Counted from the stretch's first letter, positions 26,382-40,300 are shown. The stretch is DNA of 64,000 nucleotides from FEB-12 sp964503315 (GCA_964503315.1 CAZCZL010000004.1:1-64000); one strand, 5' to 3'. Translations and numbers: made by a program. Notes: generated by a model not told the origin, from the letters alone.

Positions 26382-27302
26382 TCACCAGGGCTCCTCCTCA
26401 AGGGAGTTGACGATGGCTAGATAATTGTCATAACGGAAGCGCCGTATCCTCCCTTCCGCGACCGCCTTCTGGACGGCGCAGCCGGGTTCGTGGAGATGGG
26501 TGCAGGGCTGGAATTTGCAGTCGATCTGATACTTACGGAAATCCGGGTAATAGTCCGGCATTTCTTCCCGTCGAACCTCCCATAACCCCATCACCTTAAG
26601 TCCGGGTGAATCGACCGCAAATCCGCCCGACGGCAGTTCATACAGCCGAATGGTAGTGGTAGTATGCTGGCCGCGGCGGGTTCGTTCGGATAACTGGCGA
26701 GTGCGCAGGTCGAGGCCGGGAATCAGTCCGTTCAACAACGTTGATTTGCCGACACCCGAGTGCCCCGCGAAAAGCGTCCGATGGTCCGCCAGAAGTCGAG
26801 CCAATTCCTCAAGTCCTTGCCGAGTCTGCGCCGATGTTGCCACTACCTGACAGCCAAGGTTGCGGTATTCATCGATAATACCATCGAGATCATCAGGCTT
26901 CCCCAGATCGATCTTATTTATGATCACAAGAGGTGTAAGCTGGCCGAGTTCGGCGGCGATTAGAAATCTGTCGATCAAACCGGTCTTAAGCGGTGGCGCC
27001 ATGACCGAACTGACAATAGCCAGTTGGTCGAGATTGGCCGCGATGACCTGCTTGATCCCTTCCTTTCCCTTAGATGGGCGGAAGAAGGAGGTCCTTCGCG
27101 CAAGCACCTGCTCGATCACACCAATGGCGTGATCAGCCCGAGTGACCAGCACATCATCGCCGACCGTCACCGGAGACTGACGTTCGGTGCGGAATTTCAC
27201 TTTCTGGCGTACTTCGCAGACGAGGCGCGTCCCATCTTCCAGACGCACCTCAAACGACTTCCCCTGAGTCCCAATGACAATCCCTGGTTCCGGACTTCCC
27301 AT
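26382..27302 (-). CDS. rsgA: Ribosome small subunit-dependent GTPase A
   Basis: A circularly permuted GTPase that helps 30S maturation. Residues 1-65 form an OB fold. NKID comes before the P-loop GHSGVGKST, as expected for the permutation, and DSPG follows. The zinc finger is at CKFQPCTHLHEPGC. The product is 306 residues from the ATG at 27302; a TTG at 27338 would add 12. Neither has a good ribosome site. Confidence 0.95.
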   Translation of the reverse strand: MGSPEPGIVIGTQGKSFEVRLEDGTRLVCEVRQKVKFRTERQSPVTVGDDVLVTRADHAIGVIEQVLARRTSFFRPSKGKEGIKQVIAANLDQLAIVSSVMAPPLKTGLIDRFLIAAELGQLTPLVIINKIDLGKPDDLDGIIDEYRNLGCQVVATSAQTRQGLEELARLLADHRTLFAGHSGVGKSTLLNGLIPGLDLRTRQLSERTRRGQHTTTTIRLYELPSGGFAVDSPGLKVMGLWEVRREEMPDYYPDFRKYQIDCKFQPCTHLHEPGCAVQKAVAEGRIRRFRYDNYLAIVNSLEEEPW

Positions 27303-27349
27303 GGCCGATAAGCTATGTCTCGCGGCGGATGGCGGCAAGGAGAATCAGG

Positions 27350-27805
27350 CTACTCGTTTCTGGCGAACGCGATGTAATCCAGCACGGGCGGTGTGTGACC
27401 CTGTTGGCGAATTCGCATAATGATCTGTCCGCGATGGTGTGTCGAGTGATTGACCGTATGTGTGACTATTTCTTCAAGCGTATTCTGGAACGGTACACCC
27501 TTCAAATTCAGATACGATACCGGTTCGCGGAACTCCCTATCGGTGATCCCTTGGATGAACTCCGTCCAGAATTGGGCAGATTGATTGATGTGACGGATAA
27601 GTTCGGGAAGAGGGATCGGATCCCAGATCTTATAGGACTCGCCGGTCCCACGAACGCGACTGAGCCAGACCTTCTCCGCCATAACCAGGTGGCTGAAAAG
27701 CAGGAGAATGGTCGGATCCTGGTCTATCACGTCGGGGAGTTTTACGAAGAGCCGCTTGTTGGCCCACTCGTTGTATTTGAACAGGTTCAGAACGTGGTCT
27801 TTCAT
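27350..27805 (-). CDS. DinB family protein
   Basis: About 151 residues from the ATG at 27805, which has AGAGGAG upstream; a longer frame to 27958 lacks family resemblance. It is a four-helix DinB/YfiT-like protein with candidate metal histidines in SHLVMAEKVW and HTVNHSTHHRGQ. Members include thiol-dependent transferases of bacillithiol or mycothiol type and many unknowns. It is the first gene of the minus-strand run. Confidence 0.88.
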   Translation of the reverse strand: MKDHVLNLFKYNEWANKRLFVKLPDVIDQDPTILLLFSHLVMAEKVWLSRVRGTGESYKIWDPIPLPELIRHINQSAQFWTEFIQGITDREFREPVSYLNLKGVPFQNTLEEIVTHTVNHSTHHRGQIIMRIRQQGHTPPVLDYIAFARNE

Positions 27806-27913
27806 CCGGATGGTCTCCTCTGCAGGTGTAACGTCCGGAAATCGCATTTGGGTCACAACAAATGATCTCGACCCTGAACATTGGGCATGAGCCAGGTCAA
27901 CCGATCGGCGAAA

Positions 27914-27942
27914 TTGACGTATAATCCCTTGTTCGCTAAAAA
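27914..27942 (+). promoter_or_regulatory. Possible promoter for secA
   Basis: TTGACG (27914-27919) is followed after 17 nt by TAAAAA (27937-27942). A perfect TATAAT (27920-27925) overlaps but lacks a well-spaced -35. Either could drive secA, which starts about 120 bp downstream. Confidence 0.3.
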
Positions 27943-28061
27943 GTTGTGGCGGCGGCACTTTGTCGATGGCCGCGCCGTTACAGAAGAGATAATTTGTACT
28001 CTGCCCATGGATATGTTATCCTTCCGGCAGCCAAAAACGGATAAATGGACAAACCAACGCA

Positions 28062-31046
<2,985 letters not shown>

Positions 31047-31050
31047 GCGC

Positions 31051-31080
31051 AAAGGCGGCCTGAGGCCGCCTTTCTTTTTT
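31051..31080 (+). terminator. Strong intrinsic terminator after secA
   Basis: A perfect 10-bp stem (31051-31060 with 31064-31073) with a TGA loop continues into CTTTTTTTT. It begins 5 bp after the secA stop. Confidence 0.9.
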
Positions 31081-31597
31081 TCTCCTTGTTCATATTTGTC
31101 TACAAAAAGAAGTTTGTCCATTTTTATGTCGGTGTTCCGGAGACCCTCCAGACCAGCTGAAAACGTGTGTGGAAGGCCCCGCCTCACAGACTTAAAACAT
31201 CTACATTGAAAACTTGGTACATTCTCCCCTGAATTATACGACAACATGCCAATCAGTTCATCGACAACATCGAGTCACATTATGGACGAGTAAATATTAA
31301 TACGTAGGCTTCATTATCGTCATTGGGGCCGGGCATCAATGTGGGCAAGGGGACTCGCTTATTGCCGGCATGCTGAAAGTACGTAAAAAAGGAATTGACA
31401 TAGAGATAGCAGAAATGGTTAAATAGGTCAGCTTTCAGGTCCGGGTATCCTTCATCTTCGTGAAAGCCTTCCCGCAAGGTCTGTGGTATCCGTTCCGGGG
31501 CAGTCTTACAACTCGAATATGTCAAAGTCTGGCCGGGGGCTAACGCGTTTCGCGCCGGTGGACAGAACAGGCACACTATCAACATTGGACGGACAGC
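31081..31597. other. Intergenic region before the Rrf2 gene
   Basis: About 500 bases, locally richer in A+T than the flanks. A minus-strand frame at 31280-31585 (101 codons) has no recognisable domain and overlaps the likely Rrf2 promoter, so it is not called as a gene. I see no tRNA, terminator or clear structured element. Confidence 0.4.
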
Positions 31598-32005
31598 ATG
31601 GATCTCAAACTCAGTACTTCGATGATGTACGGACTCTCTGCGCTTGGCTATTTGGCCGGCGCCAATTCTGATCGACCAGTCATGGTTCGCGAGATCTGCC
31701 GCGAATGCAATCTTCCTTATGACTCAACCATGAAGGTAATGCGTCAGTTGACCCGCGCTCGCCTGGTCAATGCCCATCGCGGCTCAAAGGGAGGGTTTAC
31801 GCTGAGAGTTCCGGCTGGAGAGATCAGCTTTCTCAAGATCATCGAAGCGATCGAAGGTCCGCTGGAGACCGGCAACCGGAATGAGGTCGCCGAGATGCTG
31901 CCAATTTGTCGTAGCGCGATAGGCGTGCTCAATGACGCCCGCGGCGCGGTCGAACAGGTATATGGCAAACTGACGCTCAAGGATCTGGCCAACACCCGCC
32001 ACTAA
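31598..32005 (+). CDS. Rrf2 family transcriptional regulator
   Basis: The 135-residue regulator has the Rrf2 winged helix: an N-terminal helix MDLKLSTSMMYGLSALGYLA, recognition region YDSTMKVMRQLTRARLVNAHRG, and the wing SKGGFTLRVP. IscR-type members bind an Fe-S cluster with three closely spaced cysteines in the effector loop. Here only one Cys (LPICRS) is in that loop, plus a CREC pair in the DNA-binding part, so the ligand set is not canonical. The target genes are unknown. Confidence 0.88.
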   Translation: MDLKLSTSMMYGLSALGYLAGANSDRPVMVREICRECNLPYDSTMKVMRQLTRARLVNAHRGSKGGFTLRVPAGEISFLKIIEAIEGPLETGNRNEVAEMLPICRSAIGVLNDARGAVEQVYGKLTLKDLANTRH

Positions 32006-32065
32006 ATGGCGCAAACCCCAGTAGTCTGATTCATTGGAATTGATTAGGCGGAAGGTCGCGGACTT

Positions 32066-33628
32066 CTAGCGCTTCTCCAGCGCCATAAAGGCCTCAGGAA
32101 GGCAGTCGATCATATCCCCCGCGACCATCGCCCGCTCAGTCAGCATGTCGGCGGCAATATCCCCTGCCGCCCCGTGCATATAGACCGCGGTGACAGCCGC
32201 TTCAAAGGCGTCCATGCCCTGCGCCAAAAGAGCGCCGATCATGCCGGAGAGAACATCTCCGGACCCACCTGTCGCCATCCCCGAATTGCCTGTCGGATTG
32301 AGATAGCACGCGCCATTCTCTGAAGCGATCAGAGTCGGACTTCCCTTGAGTACCAGTGTTACGCGGAATCGCCTGGCGTAGTCGATCGCCACAAATGATC
32401 GCTGCTGAATTTCGGAGGGTGGCATGACGCCGGTCAGCCGATAGAACTCCCCCGCATGAGGAGTCAGCACCAGCGGCGCGTTGCCTGTCCTCATCTCCAG
32501 CAATTCGAGAACACCCTCAAACGCGTTAAGACCATCCGCATCGAGAACAGCGGGCGTATCCAGCTTGTCGATCAGGCGACGGATCAATTCGCGCGTCTCA
32601 TGGTGCCGCCCGACTCCCGGGCCGATCACCATCGCATCGTGTTCGCCGGCGTGCTTGCGTATTTCGCCAAGCGACCGCAAAGCCAGCGCGCCGTAGCGTT
32701 TCACTTCGGGCAACGCAACGGAAGTTGCCTCCGTGGTCTTGATCGCGATGATAGGGAGAGTTGAGGACGGACAGCCTATCTTTACCAATCCGGTTCCGGT
32801 CCGCATCGCCGCCTGCGCCGCAAGCGCGGCCGCGCCGGTCATCCCCATCGAACCGGCCAGAACAAACAGCTTTCCGAAGTCCCCTTTGTGGCCATTCGGC
32901 TTCCGTTCGGGCAGCCAGCGCTTGATATCATCCTCGATCGTCAGATCAAGATGCAGTTTCATCGCCTCGATCGGTTCTTCGGGAAGGCCGATTGGAACGA
33001 TCGCAACATCGCGGCCCGTCAATTCACGTCCCGGCGAGAGATACAAGCCGTACTTGGGGAGACCAAGCGTGCAGGTGTGGGTCGCCTTGACAACGGAGCC
33101 ATCAAAGGTGCCGGTATCGGCATTGAGTCCGGAGGGGAGGTCGATGGAGACCACTTCACGTCCGCTTGCTCCCTGGCGGTTGATATAGTCGATCGCCAGC
33201 GCCGCAACGCCCGACGGTACCCCCGTGAATCCGGTACCAAAGATGGCGTCAACAATGATGTCAGCCGAAAGTGTTTCCGGGAGTTCGGCCAGAGAAGTGA
33301 CTTCTTGCATCGCGACACCGATGCGCAGCGCGCGGTCGTAATTGAGGCGGGCGTCATCGGTCATTGAAGCGGTCGCGCCAAGCAGATAGACCGTCACGGG
33401 GATCTCCGCCTCGAACAGGTGTCGTGCGACCACCAGGCCATCGCCGCCATTGTTCCCTTTGCCACAGAAAATGGCGACCGAATGATGGTCGCCGGTGATC
33501 AGATTGGTGAGAATGAACTCGGCGACTCCCCGACCGGCGTTCTCCATGAGAGTCGGGCCGGGGATGCCGTACTGATCGATTGTCTCGCGGTCGATGGCTC
33601 GCATCTGAGCCGCGGTGACCAGTTTCAT
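32066..33628 (-). CDS. nnrDE: Bifunctional NAD(P)HX epimerase/dehydratase
   Basis: The 520-residue repair enzyme restores damaged NAD(P)H hydrates. The N-terminal YjeF_N epimerase domain (about 1-215) contains FCGKGNNGGDGLVVAR. The C-terminal ADP/ATP-dependent dehydratase domain (about 225-515) contains VIGPGVGR, LTPHAGEF and TGGSGDVLSGMIG. The two-domain order matches E. coli Nnr. It starts 14 bp after the lon stop, so it is likely in one transcript with lon. Confidence 0.95.
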   Translation of the reverse strand: MKLVTAAQMRAIDRETIDQYGIPGPTLMENAGRGVAEFILTNLITGDHHSVAIFCGKGNNGGDGLVVARHLFEAEIPVTVYLLGATASMTDDARLNYDRALRIGVAMQEVTSLAELPETLSADIIVDAIFGTGFTGVPSGVAALAIDYINRQGASGREVVSIDLPSGLNADTGTFDGSVVKATHTCTLGLPKYGLYLSPGRELTGRDVAIVPIGLPEEPIEAMKLHLDLTIEDDIKRWLPERKPNGHKGDFGKLFVLAGSMGMTGAAALAAQAAMRTGTGLVKIGCPSSTLPIIAIKTTEATSVALPEVKRYGALALRSLGEIRKHAGEHDAMVIGPGVGRHHETRELIRRLIDKLDTPAVLDADGLNAFEGVLELLEMRTGNAPLVLTPHAGEFYRLTGVMPPSEIQQRSFVAIDYARRFRVTLVLKGSPTLIASENGACYLNPTGNSGMATGGSGDVLSGMIGALLAQGMDAFEAAVTAVYMHGAAGDIAADMLTERAMVAGDMIDCLPEAFMALEKR

Positions 33629-33641
33629 GCTGAATCCTTGG

Positions 33642-36029
33642 TTAGCTGCGTGTTGTCGCGGTCGGCTTCTTCGGGTGAGCCGTCACCGGTTTATCCAACG
33701 CAAACTTAATCGCCGCCAGAACATCCGAAAAGTACTTTATCTCAAGCTTCTTCCGGATATCTGCCGGTATTTCTACCAGATCCTTGCGATTCTCCTCCGG
33801 CAGTATCACCGTCGTGATACCGGCGCGGACCGCTCCAAGCAGTTTCTCTTTGAGTCCGCCGATAGGAAGCAACTCTCCGCGGAGAGTTATCTCACCGGTC
33901 ATCGCCAAACGAGCCTTGATAGGTCGGCGCGTAAAGACCGAGGCCAGCGCCACTGCCATGGTGATACCCGCGGACGGACCATCCTTGGGGGTCGCGCCTG
34001 CCGGGACATGGATATGTATATCGCGGCCATCGAATATTTCAGGCCGAAGTCCCAGATCCTGCGCGTTGGTCCGAATGAACGACAGCGCCGCCTGCGCGGA
34101 TTCCTTCATCACGTTGCCAAGATGTCCGGTCAACACGACCGAGTTCTTCCCCGGCATGACCGTAGCTTCAATGAACAGCACATCGCCGCCCACCGAGGTG
34201 TATGCCAACCCCGGCACAACGCCAATGCGGCCGTGGCGCGCGGTTACTTCGCGAGTGAAGCGACGCGGGCCGAGAAGTTTTGGCACATCAGTCTTAGTAA
34301 GCGTGGTTTTCCCTTTGAAACCGGATGCCACCTTGCGTGCGACCTTGCGTGTCAATGACGCTATCTCGCGCTCCAGATTGCGCAGGCCGGATTCACGCGT
34401 GTAGTTATCTATCAACGCCATCACCGCGCTGTCCTCCATCACCAATTGAGCGGAGGACAATCCATGATTCTCAATCTGCTTCGGGATCAAATGCTCCCGC
34501 GCGATCGCCAGTTTCTCATGGTCGGTGTAGCCCGGAATGTTGATGACCTCCATACGATCCAAGAGGACCGGCGGGATCGGCTCGAGCATATTCGCCGTGG
34601 TGATGAACATCACCTTGGACAGATCGAACGGCAGATCCAGGTAGTGATCGGTGAAAGTGTCATTCTGCTCCGGGTCAAGCACTTCGAGCAACGCCGACGC
34701 CGGGTCACCACGGAAATCTGAACCGAGTTTGTCTATCTCATCGAGCATGATGATCGGGTTGTTGGTGCCGCACCGCTTTAGCGACTGGATGATCCGCCCG
34801 GGCAGTGAACCGATATAGGTACGCCGGTGTCCGCGTATCTCCGCCTCATCTCGCATACCGCCAAGCGACACTCGGACGAATTCGCGCCCCATCGCACGAG
34901 CGATCGATTTACCGAGCGAAGTCTTTCCCACTCCGGGCGGGCCGACAAAGCAGAGGATCGGGCCTTTAATATCTGACTTCAGTTTGCGAACCGCCAAATG
35001 CTCGAGTATGCGCTCTTTGACTTTGACCAGATTGTAATGGTCCTCGTCGAGAACTTTCTTCGCTTTCTTCAGGTCCAGAACATCTTTGCTGGATTTTATC
35101 CACGGCAGACTGACGAGCCAATCAAGATACGTGCGCGAGACAGTGTACTCCGCCGAGGATGGCGACATGTGCGACAGGCGTTCCAGCTCTTTGCGCGCCG
35201 CCTGTTCGGCCTGTTGCGGCATGCCGGATGCTACTATCTTCTTCTCAAACTCTTCAACATCCCCCTTCTCATCGAGATCACCTAGCTCGCGGCGGATCGC
35301 CTTCATCTGCTCACGCAGGATGTAGTCGCGCTGGGATTTGCCAAGTTCACTTGCCGCCTGCGCCTGGATCTTCTGCGACAGCTCCAGCACCTCAATCTCT
35401 TTATTGATTGACTGGTGCAGAGTCTGCATCCGGCGATAGACATCCAGCTCTTCGAGCAACGACTGTTTCTGCTCGATAGCGATATTGAGATTGGAAGAGA
35501 TAAAATCTACCAGCTTGGATGGCGTATCCTGATTGATCGCCGTCACATGGAACTCTTCGTTGAGATACGGCGCCAGTTCAACCAGCGTTTTCACTCGCTC
35601 GATGATATTCCGCTGCAACGCTTCCATCCGGACATTTTCGCGCGTGCTTTCCGGCATCTCTTCGATCTCGGCCATCAGATATGGCTGAGTCGAAGTGAAT
35701 CGCTTGATCTTTATCCGGCTGATCCCCTGCATCAAGAAACGAACTGTCCCATCCGGGAAGCGAAGCATCTTGAGAATATTCCCCGAGGTCCCGACCGAAT
35801 GCAGGTCGTCCGGACCAGGGTTTTCAATCTTGGCGTCTTTCTGGAGGAATAGCCCGATACGGGACCCGCGCATCAACGCGTCATCAACCAGCCGGGTCTG
35901 ATCGACCTGCTGGATCATGAGCGGCACTACCAGATACGGATAGACGATCGTCCCGCGAAGCGGAAGGATCGGCAAGGTCTGGTTATCTACCTGGGTTCCA
36001 CGAGCGATATTGTCAATGACTGTCGACAC
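33642..36029 (-). CDS. lon: ATP-dependent protease Lon
   Basis: The 795-residue LonA protease. The N-terminal LON domain covers residues 1 to about 205, followed by a coiled-coil segment. The AAA+ domain has FVGPPGVGKTSLGKS near 360 and the protease domain has the Ser of PKDGPSAGITMA near 680 and the Lys of PIGGLKEKLLGA near 725. The GTG start at 36029 is preceded by GGAG. It degrades damaged and regulatory proteins in the cytoplasm. No heat-shock element is evident upstream. Confidence 0.97.
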   Translation of the reverse strand: MSTVIDNIARGTQVDNQTLPILPLRGTIVYPYLVVPLMIQQVDQTRLVDDALMRGSRIGLFLQKDAKIENPGPDDLHSVGTSGNILKMLRFPDGTVRFLMQGISRIKIKRFTSTQPYLMAEIEEMPESTRENVRMEALQRNIIERVKTLVELAPYLNEEFHVTAINQDTPSKLVDFISSNLNIAIEQKQSLLEELDVYRRMQTLHQSINKEIEVLELSQKIQAQAASELGKSQRDYILREQMKAIRRELGDLDEKGDVEEFEKKIVASGMPQQAEQAARKELERLSHMSPSSAEYTVSRTYLDWLVSLPWIKSSKDVLDLKKAKKVLDEDHYNLVKVKERILEHLAVRKLKSDIKGPILCFVGPPGVGKTSLGKSIARAMGREFVRVSLGGMRDEAEIRGHRRTYIGSLPGRIIQSLKRCGTNNPIIMLDEIDKLGSDFRGDPASALLEVLDPEQNDTFTDHYLDLPFDLSKVMFITTANMLEPIPPVLLDRMEVINIPGYTDHEKLAIAREHLIPKQIENHGLSSAQLVMEDSAVMALIDNYTRESGLRNLEREIASLTRKVARKVASGFKGKTTLTKTDVPKLLGPRRFTREVTARHGRIGVVPGLAYTSVGGDVLFIEATVMPGKNSVVLTGHLGNVMKESAQAALSFIRTNAQDLGLRPEIFDGRDIHIHVPAGATPKDGPSAGITMAVALASVFTRRPIKARLAMTGEITLRGELLPIGGLKEKLLGAVRAGITTVILPEENRKDLVEIPADIRKKLEIKYFSDVLAAIKFALDKPVTAHPKKPTATTRS

Positions 36030-36155
36030 TCTATCTCCATGCTGTTCAGTGTCCTTGGTTACCTCTTATACTATCGGCGGGCAGTGCAAAAAATGAACAG
36101 TCCGGCCGGGCATGTTCCATAGAACCAGCCAGGTCACAGACGGTTCCCTTCCCCG

Positions 36156-37208
36156 TTACACGTTGAACCGGAAGAGGATAACGTCACCGTCCTGGATGAT
36201 ATACTCTTTCCCCTCGAGCCGCTGCTTTCCGGCTGCTTTGAGTGCCGCAGGAGTTTTCAGCGCAATGTAGTCGTCATACTTGGTCACTTCGGCCCGAATA
36301 AACCCGCGTTCAATATCGGAATGGATCACCCCCGCCGAATGCTGGGCATTGGTCCCTTTCCGAATTGTCCAGGCGCGGACCTCCGGTTCGCCGGCGGTCA
36401 GGAACGAGATGAGGCCGAGAAGTTCATACGATCGTTGCACGACTTGGATCATCGCCGGACGCTCAATCCCCAACTCCTGCAAAAATGCATTCCGTTCGTC
36501 GGGGTCAAGGCCGACCAGTTCCGCCTCGATCTTTCCACAGCAGACCACCACTTCGCGCTTCCCCGGCTCTTTCAGGCTGGCATACTTTTCAGCGATCGTC
36601 GACGCTTTAGCCAGGTCATTCTCCCCGATATTGATGACGATCAGAATCGGTTTCTGCGAGAGAAACTGGTAGCCGCGGATCAGCTTTGCTTCATCTTCGT
36701 GAAGCTCCATCTCCAGCAGCGGCTTCTCCTGCTCCAGAAAGGCGAGACAGCGCTTCATGATATCCATCTCGCGCTCTTCGGACTTGTCGCCGGTCAGTCT
36801 CGTTTTGCGCGCCCGCTTTTCGATACTTGATTCGATCATCGCCTGATCCAACAGGATCATCTCTTCGATAAGGGCGCGGATATCCGCCTCCGGTTTCGCT
36901 TCACCGGAAAAAGCGTCGATCACCAGCATGAAGGCATCCATCTTCCGAAGGTCCGGGTGGATCTCCAGCCCGGATGACTTTTTCCCTTCGCCGGAGAAAC
37001 CGGGAGCATCGAGGAACTCGATCTCCGCATAAGTGATCTTTTTGGGGTTGACGATCTCCGCCAACCTGAGAAGCCGATCATCGGGTACTTTTATGACTGC
37101 CCGGTGAACTGCCTGTGAGAAATCTCCGACCGTCTCCTGCGCGCCGGCGGCGGCGTTAAAGAGGGTCGTTTTGCCGCTCTGCGGCTTGCCAATTATACCT
37201 AGTTTCAT
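36156..37208 (-). CDS. ychF: YchF/OLA1-like ATPase (DUF933)
   Basis: About 350 residues from the ATG at 37208. It has an Obg-like GTPase fold with a coiled-coil insert and a TGS-like DUF933 tail (GVIHSDIERGFIRAEV, near residue 295). The P-loop is GKPQSGKTTLF, unlike the usual GLPNVGKSTLF. The base-recognition motif is NIGE, fitting the NxxE rule that turns YchF into an ATPase. It may act on ribosomes or in redox control. It could belong to a separate YchF-like subfamily. Confidence 0.9.
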   Translation of the reverse strand: MKLGIIGKPQSGKTTLFNAAAGAQETVGDFSQAVHRAVIKVPDDRLLRLAEIVNPKKITYAEIEFLDAPGFSGEGKKSSGLEIHPDLRKMDAFMLVIDAFSGEAKPEADIRALIEEMILLDQAMIESSIEKRARKTRLTGDKSEEREMDIMKRCLAFLEQEKPLLEMELHEDEAKLIRGYQFLSQKPILIVINIGENDLAKASTIAEKYASLKEPGKREVVVCCGKIEAELVGLDPDERNAFLQELGIERPAMIQVVQRSYELLGLISFLTAGEPEVRAWTIRKGTNAQHSAGVIHSDIERGFIRAEVTKYDDYIALKTPAALKAAGKQRLEGKEYIIQDGDVILFRFNV

Positions 37209-37328
37209 ATCCGGTACATGGTACGGCAAAGGTCGGAATGATGCAAGATATCACTTGTTTGACATACAGCCTTGCCGAGCGAAGAATCGCTTACTATCTT
37301 GGCAAGGGTATCAGGGATAAGGGAATCT

Positions 37329-40300
37329 ATGGCAAACCGGCTTATTCAACTCGCCTTTCTATTCACGCTGATATTTGCAACGTCACTCCATGCTACGCCT
37401 CCGGGATACTGGCAACAGGAAGTGAATTATAAGATTGATGTCTCGCTACAATCCGATTTAAGAACTATCACCGGCACTTGTCAGATCGAGTATATCAACA
37501 ACTCGCCGGACACGTTGCGCGAGCTGTTTATCAAGGCTTTTCCGAATGCGGTGCAGAAGGGATCGTACGCCGATCTGAAGGCGCGGGAGACCGGGGATTA
37601 TTCATTTGCGAATCTGCAGCCGGAAGAACAGGGTGCCTTGACGATTTCCCCAATGGTAGAGTATCATAGGGGAGGAGTTAACGGTTGTCCGGTCGATATT
37701 CCGCGTATTGATAATTCTATCATTCGACTACGCATTCACACGATTGGAATTAGCCGAACGATCGACATTTCAATTTTGCCAGGTGACACGATTGGCCTGG
37801 TAATTCCATTCACCACCGTCCTCCCCTCCCCCCACTCCATGCGGATGGGACTCTTCGGCGGTGTAACCAAAGCCGCCTATTGGTATCCGCAAGTTTGCGT
37901 CTATGACCGGAAACTTGGATGGAATAATGGCCAGTATCTCGGCTGGGGTGAATGCTACGGCGATTACGGCAAATTCGAAGTCAATATCACCGCTCCCGAA
38001 GATGTCATTGTCGCCGCCACCGGCGCATGCGTAAATGAGAGCGAAGTCCTTCCCGATTCGCTCAAAGCCAAACTCGCGCTCGATAATTTCCTGAAACCAA
38101 GAGCAGAGTGGCCCACCCTCGTATACGATTCGTCTCGTGAAAAAACCTGGAAATTTGTCGCGGAGAATGTCAACGACTTCGCTTTTGTTGCGTCACGCGA
38201 TTACTGCATCGACTGGGATACCACCGGCTCCACCGAAGTTGTCGCCTACGCTCTCCGAAAAAACGCAGCGAAATGGAAATCCGCCACCAAAGATGGCATC
38301 GATGCCATCACCACCCTCTCCGAGAAGTTCATCCCCTATAAATATCCTGTCATGCGCATCTGCGATGCTTTCGGCGGCATGGAGTTCCCGATGCTCGTTC
38401 ATTGCACCGGCGGGCCACCGTCACCAGGATGGTATATTGTCACCTATCACGAGATCGCGCATAACTGGTTTATGGGCATGATCGGCTCCAACCAGACCGA
38501 CCGACCGTTCCTCGACGAAGGCTTCACCACCCATGCCGAGCATGTCGTAATGGAGAAATATCGCGGACGATATGATAATGTCTCCAATCCGCAGGGATGG
38601 TACGCTCGCGCGTTCGCTCCTGATGACGAAGACCGCAACACTCGCGGTTTCCGCCCATTGCTGGAGTTAATGACCGAGAAATATGACAAGCCGATGGTAT
38701 TCTCCTATGACCAGGGCGAAGAGTACTGGCCGTACCGTATCTCGGCCTACTACAAATCCGCCGCGATGCATTACAATCTGCGCGCTATCCTTGGCGATTC
38801 CGCCTATTTCGCCGCCATGCAACACTACTGCCGCGAATGGCTTTTCGCGCATCCGTATGAAGAAGACTTTGTCGAGGCGATGGAGCAGGCGACCGGACTT
38901 CAACTCGACCCATTCTTCCAACAGTGGTTTTATGGCCGAGAACGCCTCGACTATGGTGTGAAATCGGTTAAACGGATAAGCGACTCATCAGGGAGCAGGA
39001 CAGAAGTGACGATGGAGAACCGCGGGCGGTTCGTCACTCCCGTGCCGGTTGCGGTCATCTTTGAGAATGGCGACACACTTTTCTACATGGCCGCGCCCGA
39101 AGGGATGACTTACTCCCGTACCGGTTACACGTCGCTCCCGACCTGGCATCAGTTCCGAAGATTCGACGAAAAGTATACTTTCACGGTCAATGACAACCGC
39201 AAGGTGAAGAAAGTCGTGGTCGATCCGGAGAATCTGCTGATGGATATCGACCGAACCAACAACATCTCGGGATTCTTCTGGCCGACCGAGATTCGTTTCG
39301 ACAACATGAAATATGACCGTGTGCCGGTCAATGAGTATGCGCTCCGCTGGCGTCCGGATCTCTGGTACGATGAGCCAAACGGGATGCAGATCGGCGGCCA
39401 TCTCCACGGCTCCTATCTTGGCAAACTGAACAAATTCTCACTCGATGCCCGCTATGGGGTCGATTCGAAACGCCCGTTTGTCGATCTGGAGGGCTCTCTC
39501 CCGATTGTCACGCTCGGCTCCGGCCCCGATTTTTCATATCGCTTGCTCCTGGCCGACCATCGTTTCTACACTCGTTCCAGTTACTTTACGCAATCCAAAC
39601 CGCTCTGGTCGCGCCCGGACCGTGAGGAATTGCGCTTTGATATGGAGATGCTGAAAGTTGGCGACAAGCAGACTTCACCCCGCAGCGCTCTCGACCCGGA
39701 TATTCTCCCCTATATCACCGAACCAAACTGGGACAGCGGGGAAACCTACAGCTTCTCTGTCTCGACCGGGATCTATCGCACGTTCCGTTATGGCGAGTGG
39801 TCAATCACCGACCGAAGCACAGTCGGGATGCATGACTACGAGGAATCCGCGCGAGGCTTTCTGAAAAACGAGATTCGCGCCAATCTGTCGCTCAAGCGCT
39901 CCGGCGATTCCGGCGGGAATTGGTTGTCCACCCGATTTATCATCACCAATCTGGGGGGACATCCCCCGGCGCATCTACTTCAACATTTGACGCGCGCCTC
40001 GGCCTATGACCAGTTTGTCCAGTCGCAGATGTTCCGCTCCCCCGGCTCATTCCCGACTGACTGGCAGGACGAGTTTTATCAATCAGCCGAACGAGTGCGC
40101 GGCTACCAGGATCGTCTGGTTTATCTCGCGGAATCATACGGCGGCTCTATTGAGCTGACACCATTCAAGAGACTGCCAATCCCGCTTATCGGTAAGACTC
40201 CGCTTATCGGGAAATTCCTCTCCAAAGCAAACCTCACACTTTTTGCCGATGGCGCGACTGTCTCGATGGAGAAAGCCGCCCCGGATTACCGGTCTCCCAT

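Noticed and set aside
31280..31585. Minus-strand frame of 101 codons in the gap before the Rrf2 gene
   Set aside because: No recognisable domain and no supported ribosome site; it also overlaps the likely Rrf2 promoter.
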